Positions 14,306 through 22,338 of a stretch of 64,000 nucleotides of DNA are shown here, one piece after another. The translations under genes and the position numbers were made by a program. The stretch covers positions 2,629,501 through 2,693,500 of the forward strand of contig NZ_JACMTR010000002.1 of assembly GCF_014267175.1 (NCBI RefSeq). The letters are read 5' to 3'. Every line of letters begins with the position of its first letter. The stretch's first letter is position 1. The notes under the pieces are model-generated. The model was not told the DNA's origin. It worked only from the letters and a program-made list of their open reading frames with translations, and ran no database searches. Origin of the DNA: Pseudonocardia sp. C8. Lineage in GTDB: Bacteria; Actinomycetota; Actinomycetes; Mycobacteriales; Pseudonocardiaceae.

Positions 14306-16141
14306 ATGACGACCGGTGCCGGCGGCCCCGACATCGAGGAGCTGCTGGAGTTCATCAGGGACACCCGCGGGTTCGACTTCACCGGCTACAAGCGCTCGAG
14401 CGTGCAGCGGCGGGTCGAGCGGCGGATGCGCCAGGTCGGGATCGACCAGGTCGGCGACTACCTCGACCTGCTGCAGGCCGACCCCGGCGAGTTCACCCAG
14501 CTGTTCAACACGATCCTGATCAACGTCACGCGCTTCCTCCGCGACCCCGACGCGTGGAAGGAACTCCGGGAGGAGGTGCTGCCGGCGCCGCTGGCCCGCA
14601 AGCCCCGCGGCGAGAGCGTCCGGGTGTGGTCGGCCGGCTGCGCCAGCGGGGAGGAGGCCTACGGCCTGGCCATGCTCCTGGCCGAGGCGCTGGGGGTCGA
14701 GGAGTTCCGGCGCCGGGTCAAGGTCTACGCCACCGACGTCGACGAGGACGCGCTGGCCATCGCGCGCCAGGCCACCTACACCGAGGACGACCTCGAGGAG
14801 GTCCCGGCGGAGTGGCGCGAACGGTACTTCGTGCGGTCCGGGGAGCGGTGGACGTTCCGCCCCGACCTGCGCCGCAGCGTGATCTTCGGCCGCAACGACC
14901 TCGTGCAGGACGCGCCGATCGGCCGCCTCGACATGCTGGTGTGCCGCAACACGCTCATGTACCTCAACGCCGGGACGCAGGCGCAGGTGCTGCGCCGGTT
15001 CGGCTTCGCGCTCGCCCCGACCGGTGTGCTCTTCCTGGGCAGGGCCGAGATCCTCCTGAACCATGCCGAGCTGTTCGTGCCGCTCGACGCGCACCGCCGG
15101 TTCTTCCGCAAGGCCGACCGGCCGCCCACCGGGACCGTGACCGGGTCGTCCGCGCGCGCCGCGGCGGCGACGGTCCCCGCACCCGTCGACGAGGTCCTGC
15201 TCGCCAGCCCGCTGGCCACCGTCGTCCTGGCGGGCGACGACACGGTCCTGCTCGGCAACCGGTCCGCGGAGAGCCGGCTCGGGGTGGGCCCGCGGGATGT
15301 CGGGCGCCCGTTCGGCGAGCTCGAACCGGGCCGGCGCATCCTCGGGCTCCGCACCTCGCTCGAGGACGTCCGCCGGACCCGGGCCGCGCTGTGGCAGCAC
15401 GAGGCCGAGTACGCCCGCACGGCCGGCGAGACGGCGTACTACGACATCCATCTCGTCCCGCTCGACCCGGACGGCCGGACGGTGGCGATCTTCTTCACCG
15501 ACGTCACCCGCCACCACCGGATGGCCGGCGAGCTCCAGGACGCCCACCAGCAGGTGGAGAACGCCTACGAGGAGCTGCAGTCCACGGTGGAGGAGCTGGA
15601 GACGACCAACGAGGAGCTGCAGTCGACCGTGGAGGAGCTGGAGACGACCAACGAGGAGCTGCAGTCGACGGTCGAGGAGCTGGAGACGACCAACGAGGAG
15701 CTGCAGTCGGCCAACGACGAGCTCCGGTCGGCCAACGACGAGCTGCGGGACCGCACCGACGAGCTCGACCGGGCCGGCGACGTCCTCGAGTCGGTGCTGG
15801 GCGGGCTTCGCACGGCCGTCGTCGTGGTCGACACCGCGCTCATGGTGCGGGCCTGGAACGACCGGGCCACCGACCTGTGGGGCCTCCGCCAGGACGAGGC
15901 GGTCGGGCAGCACCTGCTCAACCTCGACCTCAATGTGTCCACCGAGCGGCTGCGGCCGATCGTCCGGACGGCACTGGCCGGGGACCGCCCGGGCGAGCCG
16001 ATCCGCCTCGAGGCGATCAACCGGCGCGGCCGGCCGGTGCAGCTGGTGGTCTCGGCCTCCCCGCTCGTCCCACGCGGGGGAGACCCGACCGGGGTGATCG
16101 TGCTGATGGACGAGGTGGGACCGCCGGGGGTGGCGCCGTGA
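14306..16141 (+). CDS. CheR-type methyltransferase with PAS domains and a repeated coiled coil
   Basis: The 611-residue protein starts with a CheR N-terminal helical domain (about 8-70) and a SAM-binding CheR methyltransferase domain (about 75-270; SAGCASGEEAYG near 111-122, and VCRNTLMYL). A PAS-like domain (about 290-400), a coiled coil (about 405-490) and a second PAS-like domain (about 495-605) follow. The coil holds three near-identical 14-residue units EELQSTVEELETTN. CheR normally methylates chemoreceptor glutamates, but no chemoreceptor, CheA or CheB is present here. Such CheR-PAS proteins are thought to signal without flagella. The stop overlaps the next gene's start (GTGA), so the small charged protein is probably a partner. 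Confidence 0.85.
   Translation: MTTGAGGPDIEELLEFIRDTRGFDFTGYKRSSVQRRVERRMRQVGIDQVGDYLDLLQADPGEFTQLFNTILINVTRFLRDPDAWKELREEVLPAPLARKPRGESVRVWSAGCASGEEAYGLAMLLAEALGVEEFRRRVKVYATDVDEDALAIARQATYTEDDLEEVPAEWRERYFVRSGERWTFRPDLRRSVIFGRNDLVQDAPIGRLDMLVCRNTLMYLNAGTQAQVLRRFGFALAPTGVLFLGRAEILLNHAELFVPLDAHRRFFRKADRPPTGTVTGSSARAAAATVPAPVDEVLLASPLATVVLAGDDTVLLGNRSAESRLGVGPRDVGRPFGELEPGRRILGLRTSLEDVRRTRAALWQHEAEYARTAGETAYYDIHLVPLDPDGRTVAIFFTDVTRHHRMAGELQDAHQQVENAYEELQSTVEELETTNEELQSTVEELETTNEELQSTVEELETTNEELQSANDELRSANDELRDRTDELDRAGDVLESVLGGLRTAVVVVDTALMVRAWNDRATDLWGLRQDEAVGQHLLNLDLNVSTERLRPIVRTALAGDRPGEPIRLEAINRRGRPVQLVVSASPLVPRGGDPTGVIVLMDEVGPPGVAP
15569..15694 (+). repeat. 42-bp tandem repeat encoding the coiled coil (3 copies)
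   Basis: Three in-frame 42-base units (15569-15610, 15611-15652, 15653-15694) differ at only a few bases, and a diverged fourth follows. Each encodes 14 residues, exactly two heptads. Unit gain or loss would therefore change coil length without breaking the helix register. Confidence 0.85.
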
Positions 16142-16596
16142 CCGGCCCGCGGGACCCGGCCGACCGCCGCGCCCGCGACGACTCCGCCGGCCGGCGCGCC
16201 TCCCGTGCGGACGAGCGTGAGGCGGCGGCCGACCGCCGCGATGCCCGCGCGGACGAGCGTGACGCGGCGGCCGACCGTCGCGAGGACGAGGCGGACCGCC
16301 GGGACGCCCGTGCCGACGCCCGGGAGGCGGCCGCCGACGTCCGTGAGCAGCGCCAGGACGAGCGCGAGGAACGGCTGTCCGCGCTCGCGCGAAAGCTGGG
16401 CATGACGCCCGCCGACCTCGTCGACGCGTCCGACGAGGCGATCCGGCGGATGCAGGACGCCGTCGACCGGTCCCAGAGCCGGGTCGACCGGTCCCGGGCG
16501 TCCCTCGAGCGGTCCCGGGCCCGTGTGGAGCGGGAGCAGCGGGAGATCGACCGGGAGTCCGCGGGCGGGGAGCGCGACGCCCCCGGCTCCCGGTGA
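16138..16596 (+). CDS. Charged helical-repeat protein (ADxRDxx repeats), function unknown
   Basis: A 152-residue product, started by a GTG that overlaps the CheR-PAS stop. It is dominated by Arg, Asp, Ala and Glu. Roughly residues 5-80 are seven-residue repeats of the form ADERDAA/ADRRDAR. A short uncharged segment follows (about 83-100, LARKLGMTPADLVDASDE), then a second Arg/Ser/Glu-rich helix in which SRA/RVD units recur. It has no signal peptide and no membrane segment. The pattern predicts a long single helix or coiled coil with balanced charge. Overlap with the CheR-PAS gene suggests it binds that protein's coiled coil or is its methylation target. I do not recognise a characterised family. 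Confidence 0.72.
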   Translation: MTGPRDPADRRARDDSAGRRASRADEREAAADRRDARADERDAAADRREDEADRRDARADAREAAADVREQRQDEREERLSALARKLGMTPADLVDASDEAIRRMQDAVDRSQSRVDRSRASLERSRARVEREQREIDRESAGGERDAPGSR

Positions 16597-16603
16597 GCGG
16601 CGG

Positions 16604-17665
16604 TCACCGCCCGGCTCCCCGGGAGTCCGGCTCCGGGTCCCCGGCGCGCATCCGTTCGGCGGTGCGGTGCCCGTAGGCGGCGTGCCGGACCGCGTCGGCG
16701 TCCTCCAGCCCGGAGCCGATCGCCCCGGCCACCGTGCCGACCACGGTCGCCATCGCGGCGGCAGCGAGATAGTCGGCCGGACCCACGACGTGCCCGAGGA
16801 GCGCGCCCAGGTACGCCGGGGTCACGATCAGCGACAGTGCGGCGAGCGCGAGCAGGAACAGGATCGCGGTGTAGGCGGTGACGCCGAGCACCGCGGTGAT
16901 CACCGTGGCCGTGTTCCGCAGGCCGGTGCTGGGACGGTCCTGGCGCTGCAGGTCGCCGCGCCGCTCCCACAACCGGTGCGCGACGATCAGCCACCCGGTG
17001 TGCGCGACGGTCGCGGCGCACACGGTCGCAACGAGCCGCCAGGGCGGCATCGAGTCCGCGAGCGTCCAGATGCTCGGGTAGAGCACCCCGAACGCGCTGC
17101 CGGCGAGCCCGCCCGCCAGCGACCGGGCCAGCCCGGTCGTGAACGCCAGTGGGCGGTTGGCCTTGACCATCCCGGTGACCAGCCGGAGCAGACCGCCGAC
17201 CGGCACCGGGGGCACGCCCGTCCCCTGGTAGCCGGGGGAGAGCATCCGGCCGGTCATGGTGAGGACGAGGTCGGTGATCACCTTGCGGGCCCGCCGGTGC
17301 ATGCCGAGCGCCCCGAGCGCGGGCAGCGACACGACGGCGACCCGGTCGTTGCCGACGTCGGCGAGCACGGTGCGGCCCTGGCGGCGGACCGGGACGTCGG
17401 TGAGGCAGACCGCGACGTCCCACCCGGTGTCCCGGACCCGTTCCCGGGCCTTGTCGTGCAGCGTGCTGTCCGCGCTGCCGAGCGACTCGAACGGGTCCTG
17501 GCCGGTGACGACGGTCCACTCCACCGGGTGGCCGGCGACCTCGCCGTGCAGGGTCCGCTGCAGCTGCGGGGCGATGCTCAGGGCGACCTCCGTGGGCAGG
17601 TCCGGGTCGGCGAGCAAGCCGACCACGAACCGCTCGCGGTCGTCGCCGGTGGGGTCGTCGGGCAC
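16604..17665 (-). CDS. Predicted membrane protein with cytoplasmic N-terminal domain
   Basis: The 353-residue protein has a soluble N-terminal part (about 1-140) that resembles no catalytic family I know, then several hydrophobic segments (about 185-320: two near 185-245, two near 255-300, one near 305-325). The C-terminal tail is charged. I chose the GTG at 17665 because GGGGAGG lies ten bases upstream. In-frame extension further upstream has no good start. It converges with the charged helical-repeat gene, and the stops are only seven bases apart. No operon partner is evident. Function unknown. Confidence 0.7.
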   Translation of the reverse strand: MPDDPTGDDRERFVVGLLADPDLPTEVALSIAPQLQRTLHGEVAGHPVEWTVVTGQDPFESLGSADSTLHDKARERVRDTGWDVAVCLTDVPVRRQGRTVLADVGNDRVAVVSLPALGALGMHRRARKVITDLVLTMTGRMLSPGYQGTGVPPVPVGGLLRLVTGMVKANRPLAFTTGLARSLAGGLAGSAFGVLYPSIWTLADSMPPWRLVATVCAATVAHTGWLIVAHRLWERRGDLQRQDRPSTGLRNTATVITAVLGVTAYTAILFLLALAALSLIVTPAYLGALLGHVVGPADYLAAAAMATVVGTVAGAIGSGLEDADAVRHAAYGHRTAERMRAGDPEPDSRGAGR

Positions 17666-17818
17666 GTACGGACGCCTCCCCGGCGGCTCCGCAGCGGAAA
17701 CGTCCGGCTCCGAGGGGGAGCGCCGGGCGTGATCGACGTCATCACCGGGTAACCGGGCCGTGCAGGGACGAGGAGAGGGGCGAGCGATGACGGCAGTCGC
17801 CGTGCTCGGGAGAGCCGC

Positions 17819-18400
17819 GTGAGCGCGGGCGACGACCGCCTCCTGCGCGAGGCGCTCAAGCGCGTGGCGACCACGCTCAAGGGGGCGCAGGTGCCGTTCG
17901 CGCTGACCGGCGGGTACGCGTCCTGGGCACGCGGCGGGCCGGAGCCGGTGCACGACGCCGACTTCGTCCTCGTCGCCGACGACGTCCCGCAGGCGCTCGA
18001 CGCGCTGGAGGCGGCCGGGCTGCGGACGGTGCACCCGCCCGAGGACTGGCTGGAGAAGGTGTACGACGGCGACGCCCTGGTCGACCTGATCTTCACGTCC
18101 ACCGACCGGCCGGTCACCCGGGAACGCCTGGCCCGGGCCGAGGAGCTGCGCGTCGACTCGGTGGTGATGCCCGTCGAGTGCGCCACGGACATCGTCGCGT
18201 CGAAGGCACTCGCGCTCGGCGAGCACCGGTGCGACCTCGGGCCGCTCCTGCTGCACGCCCGCGCCCTGCGCGAGCAGATCGACTGGACGCGGTTGCGCCG
18301 GGAGTGCCGCACCTGGCCGTTCGCGCGGGCGTTCCTCGGGCTCTGCGACGAGCTGGGTATCAGCACGACCCGGCCCTATCCCACGGAGGTGAGCGCATGA
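17819..18400 (+). CDS. Nucleotidyltransferase-fold protein
   Basis: The 193-residue protein resembles minimal nucleotidyltransferases. It has the segment TGGYASWARGG (about 30-40), then a D-x-D in HDADF (about 45-49), which would hold the catalytic metal, and a third acidic position in LVDLIF (about 84-89). Members adenylylate proteins or RNA, transfer nucleotides to drugs, or act as antitoxins or toxins. The GTG start follows GGGAGAG. The stop overlaps the start of a metallophosphoesterase gene as ATGA. A transferase paired with a phosphoesterase could form an add/remove system. The target is unknown. Confidence 0.78.
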   Translation: MSAGDDRLLREALKRVATTLKGAQVPFALTGGYASWARGGPEPVHDADFVLVADDVPQALDALEAAGLRTVHPPEDWLEKVYDGDALVDLIFTSTDRPVTRERLARAEELRVDSVVMPVECATDIVASKALALGEHRCDLGPLLLHARALREQIDWTRLRRECRTWPFARAFLGLCDELGISTTRPYPTEVSA

Positions 18401-19122
18401 TCCGCGTGGCCGCGGTGGCCGACATCCATCTCGGAGAGGGCATGCAGGGGGCCTGGGCCGACGACGTGGCCGGGCTCGACGACGCCGACCTGCTGCTCCT
18501 CGCCGGGGACCTCACCCGGCACGGCACCGCGGCCGAGGCCCGCGTGGTCGCCGGCGAGTTCGCCGGCAGCCCGGTGCCCGTGGTGGCCGTGCTCGGGAAC
18601 CACGACCTGCACGGCGACGACGCCACCGGCGTCACCGCCGAGCTGACCGCGGCCGGGATCACGGTCCTGGAGGGCACCGGCGCCGTGTTCGACGTGAGCG
18701 GCACCCGGGTGGGGGTCGCCGGGACGACCGGCTTCGGCGGGGGCTTCCCGCCCGCGACGGCGTCCGGGTTCGGCGAGCCCGAGATGAAGGCCTTCGACGC
18801 CCGCAACCGCAGCCTCGCGGACGGGCTGTGCCGCGCCCTGACCGAGCTGGACTGCGACGTCGCCGTCGCCCTCACCCACTACGCCCCGGTGCCGGACACC
18901 CTGGCCGGCGAGCCCCCGGAGATCCACGCCTTCCTGGGCAGCCACCGGCTGGGCCGCGCGATCGACGACTGCGACCGCCAGGACGTGCCGGTGGCCCTCG
19001 CCGTGCACGGCCACGCACACGCCGGCGCTCCGGACGGGCGCACCCCCGGCGGCGTTCCGGTGCACAACGTCGCCCGGCCGCTGGTCGAGGGGGCCTTCCG
19101 CACGTTCGTCCTGGGCCGGTGA
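18397..19122 (+). CDS. Metallophosphoesterase
   Basis: The 241-residue protein has the complete calcineurin-like metallophosphoesterase motif set: DIH (D9, H11), GDLT (about 36), GNHD (about 68), a THY histidine (about 166) and HGHAH near the C-terminus. These bind two metal ions and hydrolyse phosphomono- or diesters. It is translationally coupled to the nucleotidyltransferase just upstream, which suggests a joint function, perhaps one enzyme removing what the other adds. It ends 83 bases before the iron-type ABC operon, where the IdeR-like box lies, so it is probably not in that operon. Substrate unknown. Confidence 0.88.
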   Translation: MIRVAAVADIHLGEGMQGAWADDVAGLDDADLLLLAGDLTRHGTAAEARVVAGEFAGSPVPVVAVLGNHDLHGDDATGVTAELTAAGITVLEGTGAVFDVSGTRVGVAGTTGFGGGFPPATASGFGEPEMKAFDARNRSLADGLCRALTELDCDVAVALTHYAPVPDTLAGEPPEIHAFLGSHRLGRAIDDCDRQDVPVALAVHGHAHAGAPDGRTPGGVPVHNVARPLVEGAFRTFVLGR

Positions 19123-19158
19123 ACCGCGACCGGGGACACAGGTGAGCCCAGGTTCAAC

Positions 19159-19177
19159 TCAGGTTAGCCTGAGCGCA
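19159..19177 (+). promoter_or_regulatory. IdeR/DtxR-like iron box
   Basis: The 19 bases TCAGGTTAGCCTGAGCGCA match the actinobacterial iron-box consensus (TTAGGTTAGSCTAACCTAA) at 14 positions, best in the left half and centre. It lies 28 bases before the start of the binding-protein gene. Iron-loaded IdeR would repress the importer here. The poor right half makes this probable rather than certain. Confidence 0.5.
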
Positions 19178-19205
19178 ACATCGCGTGCTCCCCGGAAGGA
19201 CCCCC

Positions 19206-20258
19206 GTGAACCTCCGCTCTCCTGGCCTGCTCGCCCGCGTGGCGGCCGCGGCCCTCGCCGCCACGATGCTGGCCGGGTGCGGCGCCTCCGAGCCCGTCCC
19301 GGCGGCCGCGCCCGCCGGCGGCGGTGAAGGCCGGACGTCGTACCCGCTCACCGTCGACAACTGCGGTCGCAGCCAGGTGATCGAGAAGCCGCCGGCCCGG
19401 GTGGTCTCCCTCGACCAGGGCTCGACCGAGATCCTGCTCTCGCTCGGCCTCGCCGACCGGATGGTCGGCACCGCGTCGTGGACCGACCCGGTGCGGGAGA
19501 ACCTGGCCCAGGCGAACTCGCGGGTGCCGCGGCTGGCCGACAACGCGCCGTCGCACGAGGCGGTACTCGGCACCGATCCGGACTTCGTGACCGCGTCGTT
19601 CGGGCGGCACTTCAAGGACGAGGGCGGCGTCGCCTCCCGCGACCGGTTCGCCGAGGCCGGCATCGAGACCTACCTGTCGCCCACCGACTGCGAGGACGGC
19701 CGCAGCATCAACGGCGGCGGGAAGCGGACCCGGCCCCTCACGATGGACGCGCTGTACCAGGAGATCACCGAGCTGGCCGCCGTCTTCGACGTCCCGTCGC
19801 GGGGCGCGGCCCTGGTCCAGGAGCTGAGGTCGCGCACCGACGCGGCCACCGCCCGGGCCGCGGGCTCCGGGCAGACGCTGGCGTTCTGGTTCGCCGACAC
19901 CAAGAGCCCCTACGTCGCCGGTGGCTTCGGTTCGGCCGACCTGCTCGCCCGCAGCGTGGGGGCGCGCAACGCGTTCGCCGACGTCGCCGACGACTGGCCG
20001 GCCACGACCTGGGAGGCGGTGGTCGACCGCAACCCCTCGGTGCTGGTGCTCGGTGACCTCGCCCGGAACCGGTTCCCCGGGGACCGGCTCGGTGACAAGG
20101 AGGCGTTCCTGACCGCCGACCCGGTCACCGCGTCCCTGCCCGCGGTCCGGGAGCGCCGGTTCGTCTCGCTGCACGGCGCGGAGATGAACCCGTCGATCCG
20201 GATCGTCGACGGCCTCGAGAAGCTCGCCGACGGTCTGTCCACCCTCCCTCGGCGGTGA
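19206..20258 (+). CDS. Siderophore/iron (or cobalamin)-type ABC substrate-binding lipoprotein
   Basis: The 350-residue precursor has a lipoprotein signal ending in LAGC (cysteine 25) and a bilobed helical-backbone binding domain of the FepB/BtuF/TroA type (about 60-345, starting with PPARVVSLDQGSTEILLSLG). It would sit on the outer face of the membrane and deliver ligand to the permease encoded next. The GTG at 19206 follows CGGAAGGA. An upstream in-frame GTG (19185) lacks such a site. The last codon overlaps the permease start. The iron box upstream favours a ferric-siderophore ligand over cobalamin, but the protein alone cannot tell these apart. Confidence 0.87.
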   Translation: MNLRSPGLLARVAAAALAATMLAGCGASEPVPAAAPAGGGEGRTSYPLTVDNCGRSQVIEKPPARVVSLDQGSTEILLSLGLADRMVGTASWTDPVRENLAQANSRVPRLADNAPSHEAVLGTDPDFVTASFGRHFKDEGGVASRDRFAEAGIETYLSPTDCEDGRSINGGGKRTRPLTMDALYQEITELAAVFDVPSRGAALVQELRSRTDAATARAAGSGQTLAFWFADTKSPYVAGGFGSADLLARSVGARNAFADVADDWPATTWEAVVDRNPSVLVLGDLARNRFPGDRLGDKEAFLTADPVTASLPAVRERRFVSLHGAEMNPSIRIVDGLEKLADGLSTLPRR

Positions 20259-21292
20259 GCACCGCCGTCCTCCGCCCGCGCCGCGGCATCGTCACCGGGA
20301 CGGTCGTCGCGGGCGGCGCGCTCCTGCTCCTGTCGGTGGCGGTCGCGATCACCCTCGGCACGGCCGACATCTCGCTGGTGAACGTCCGCGACATCGTGGG
20401 CAACCACCTGGGGCTGGCGTCGGTGCCGGTGCGGACGGCCGAGGACGCCATCGTGTGGGAGGACCGGCTCCCGCGGTCGCTGGTCGCCGCGGCCTGCGGG
20501 GCGGGCCTGGCCATGTGCGGGGTGATCCTGCAGTCGCTGCTGCGCAACCCGCTCGCCGACCCGTTCCTGCTCGGTGTCTCGTCCGGGGCCTCCACCGGTG
20601 CGGTGATCATCGGTGTGCTCGGGGTCGGTGGGGGAGCGCTCGGCCTGTCCGGCGGCGCGTTCGTCGGCGCCGTGGTCGCCTTCGGGCTGGTGCTGCTCCT
20701 GGCGCGCCTGTCCGGCGGCAGCAACGACCGCGTGGTCCTCGCGGGGATCGCGATGACCCAGCTGTTCTCGGCGCTGACCTCGTTCGTGATCTTCGCGTTC
20801 GCCGACTCCGACGAGACGCGGGGCGTGATGTTCTGGCTCCTCGGATCCCTGGAGGGGGTCCGGTGGGACGACGTGCGGCTGACCGTCGCCGTCGCCGCCG
20901 CCGGGCTGGTGGTGTGCTGGGCACTCGCCCACGTGCTCGACGCCTTCACCTTCGGTGACGAGGTCGCCGCGTCGCTCGGGATGCCGGTCGCCGCGGTGCG
21001 GGGCGGGCTGCTGACCCTGACCGCGCTCGTGACCGCGGCACTCGTGAGCGTGGCGGGCGCCATCGGGTTCGTCGGGCTGGTCCTCCCGCACGCCGCGCGG
21101 TTCCTGGTCGGCCCGGGCCACGGCCGGCTCGTCCCGGTCAGCGCGCTGCTCGGCGCGGTGTTCATGGTGTGGGTGGACGCGTTCACCCGGGTCGTGTTCG
21201 AGCCGACCCCGCTGCCGATCGGGGTCGCGACCGCCCTGGTCGGGGTCCCCGTCTTCGTGCTGATCATGTTCCGGCGGAGGGTGAACGCATGA
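20255..21292 (+). CDS. FecCD-type ABC transporter permease
   Basis: The 345-residue protein is highly hydrophobic, with about ten membrane helices and the conserved FecCD pattern: LPRSLVAAACGAGLAMCGV near residues 69-87, NPLADPFLLGVSSGAS near 97-112, and AGAIGFVGLVLPHAAR near the C-terminus. It forms the homodimeric membrane channel of siderophore or vitamin B12 importers. The GTG start overlaps the binding-protein stop (GTGA) and its own stop overlaps the ATPase start (ATGA). The three genes thus form a tightly coupled operon with a single permease gene. Confidence 0.93.
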   Translation: MSTAVLRPRRGIVTGTVVAGGALLLLSVAVAITLGTADISLVNVRDIVGNHLGLASVPVRTAEDAIVWEDRLPRSLVAAACGAGLAMCGVILQSLLRNPLADPFLLGVSSGASTGAVIIGVLGVGGGALGLSGGAFVGAVVAFGLVLLLARLSGGSNDRVVLAGIAMTQLFSALTSFVIFAFADSDETRGVMFWLLGSLEGVRWDDVRLTVAVAAAGLVVCWALAHVLDAFTFGDEVAASLGMPVAAVRGGLLTLTALVTAALVSVAGAIGFVGLVLPHAARFLVGPGHGRLVPVSALLGAVFMVWVDAFTRVVFEPTPLPIGVATALVGVPVFVLIMFRRRVNA

Positions 21293-22053
21293 CGCTGCAT
21301 GCCGAGGCGGTGACCTGGGACCGCGGCGGGGCCGTCGTGGTCGACGGGGTGAGCGTCCGCCCGGAGCCCGGCCAGACCGTCGGGCTGCTGGGCCCCAACG
21401 GTTCCGGCAAGTCCTCCCTGCTGCGGCTGCTGGCCGGGCTGGCCCGGCCGACGGCGGGCACCGTGCGCCTCGACGGGGACGACCTGCGCACCCTGCGCCG
21501 GCGCCACGTCGCCCGCGCCGTCGCCGTCGTCGGCCAGCACGCCGACACCGACGTCGACGTCACCGTGCGGGACGTCGTCGCGCTCGGCCGCATCCCGCAC
21601 CGCGGCGCGTTCGGCCCCGATCCCGAGGCCGACACCGCCGCGGTCGAGCTGGCGCTGGAGCAGACCGGGCTGACCGGGCTGGCCGACCGGCTCTGGCGCC
21701 GGCTCTCCGGTGGGGAACGCCAGCGCGCGCAGATCGCCCGTGCCCTCGCCCAGCAGCCGCGCGAGCTGCTCCTGGACGAGCCGACCAACCACCTCGACAT
21801 CCGGCACCAGCTGGAGGTGCTGTCGCTGGTGGCCCGGCTGCCGGTGACGTCGGTCGTCGCGCTGCACGACCTCAACCTCGCTGCGCAGTTCTGCGACCAC
21901 CTGATGGTGCTCCGCGCCGGGCGGGTCGTCGCCGCGGGGGTCGCGCGGGAGGTCCTCACCCCCGAGCTGATCGCCGACGTCTACGAGGTGCGGGCCCGGG
22001 TGAGCGAGGACGCCGGGGGACGGTTGGTCGTCCAGTTCGACGCGGCGTCCTGA
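21289..22053 (+). CDS. ABC transporter ATP-binding protein (FepC/BtuD type)
   Basis: The 254-residue ATPase has all expected motifs: Walker A GPNGSGKS (35-42), a Q-loop (VVGQHA, about 82), signature LSGGERQR (about 143-150), Walker B LLLDEP (about 163-168) with DEPTNHLDI, and the switch histidine in VALHDLN. This spacing is typical of the iron-siderophore/cobalamin import ATPases. It completes the importer encoded immediately upstream and starts inside the permease stop codon. No gene continues the operon. The 285 bases after it hold no recognisable feature. Confidence 0.94.
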   Translation: MTLHAEAVTWDRGGAVVVDGVSVRPEPGQTVGLLGPNGSGKSSLLRLLAGLARPTAGTVRLDGDDLRTLRRRHVARAVAVVGQHADTDVDVTVRDVVALGRIPHRGAFGPDPEADTAAVELALEQTGLTGLADRLWRRLSGGERQRAQIARALAQQPRELLLDEPTNHLDIRHQLEVLSLVARLPVTSVVALHDLNLAAQFCDHLMVLRAGRVVAAGVAREVLTPELIADVYEVRARVSEDAGGRLVVQFDAAS

Positions 22054-22338
22054 AGGGACTCGTGGGGGCGTCGCGGGGCGGGAGACGTGGCGGGGCCCGG
22101 ACGCCGGCGCCGGCCGGGTACCGGCGGCTGGTCACCGAGCCCCGGGCGCACCCTCGGCCCGCCTACGCGCACGGTCCGGACCATCCCGGGGCGGTATCGC
22201 GCTGATCACCTGCCGCGCCGCTCCGGTGCGCCGGCCTGATCGGGTGCGGCGGTCACGTCGACGGGTTCGGCGGCCGCATTGACCGGGCGGCGGCCGGCCG
22301 CCGCCCGGCGCGTCCGGCGCTGCGGCATCATCGTCGGC

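Noticed and set aside
17819..19122. Calling the nucleotidyltransferase/phosphoesterase pair a toxin-antitoxin system
   Set aside because: No partner of a known toxin family (HEPN, AbiE) is present, and the phosphoesterase is not a recognised toxin. Left as a question.
22054..22338. Riboswitch or small RNA after the ABC importer
   Set aside because: Only generic GC-rich stems are visible and no cobalamin-box core. I see nothing supportable here.
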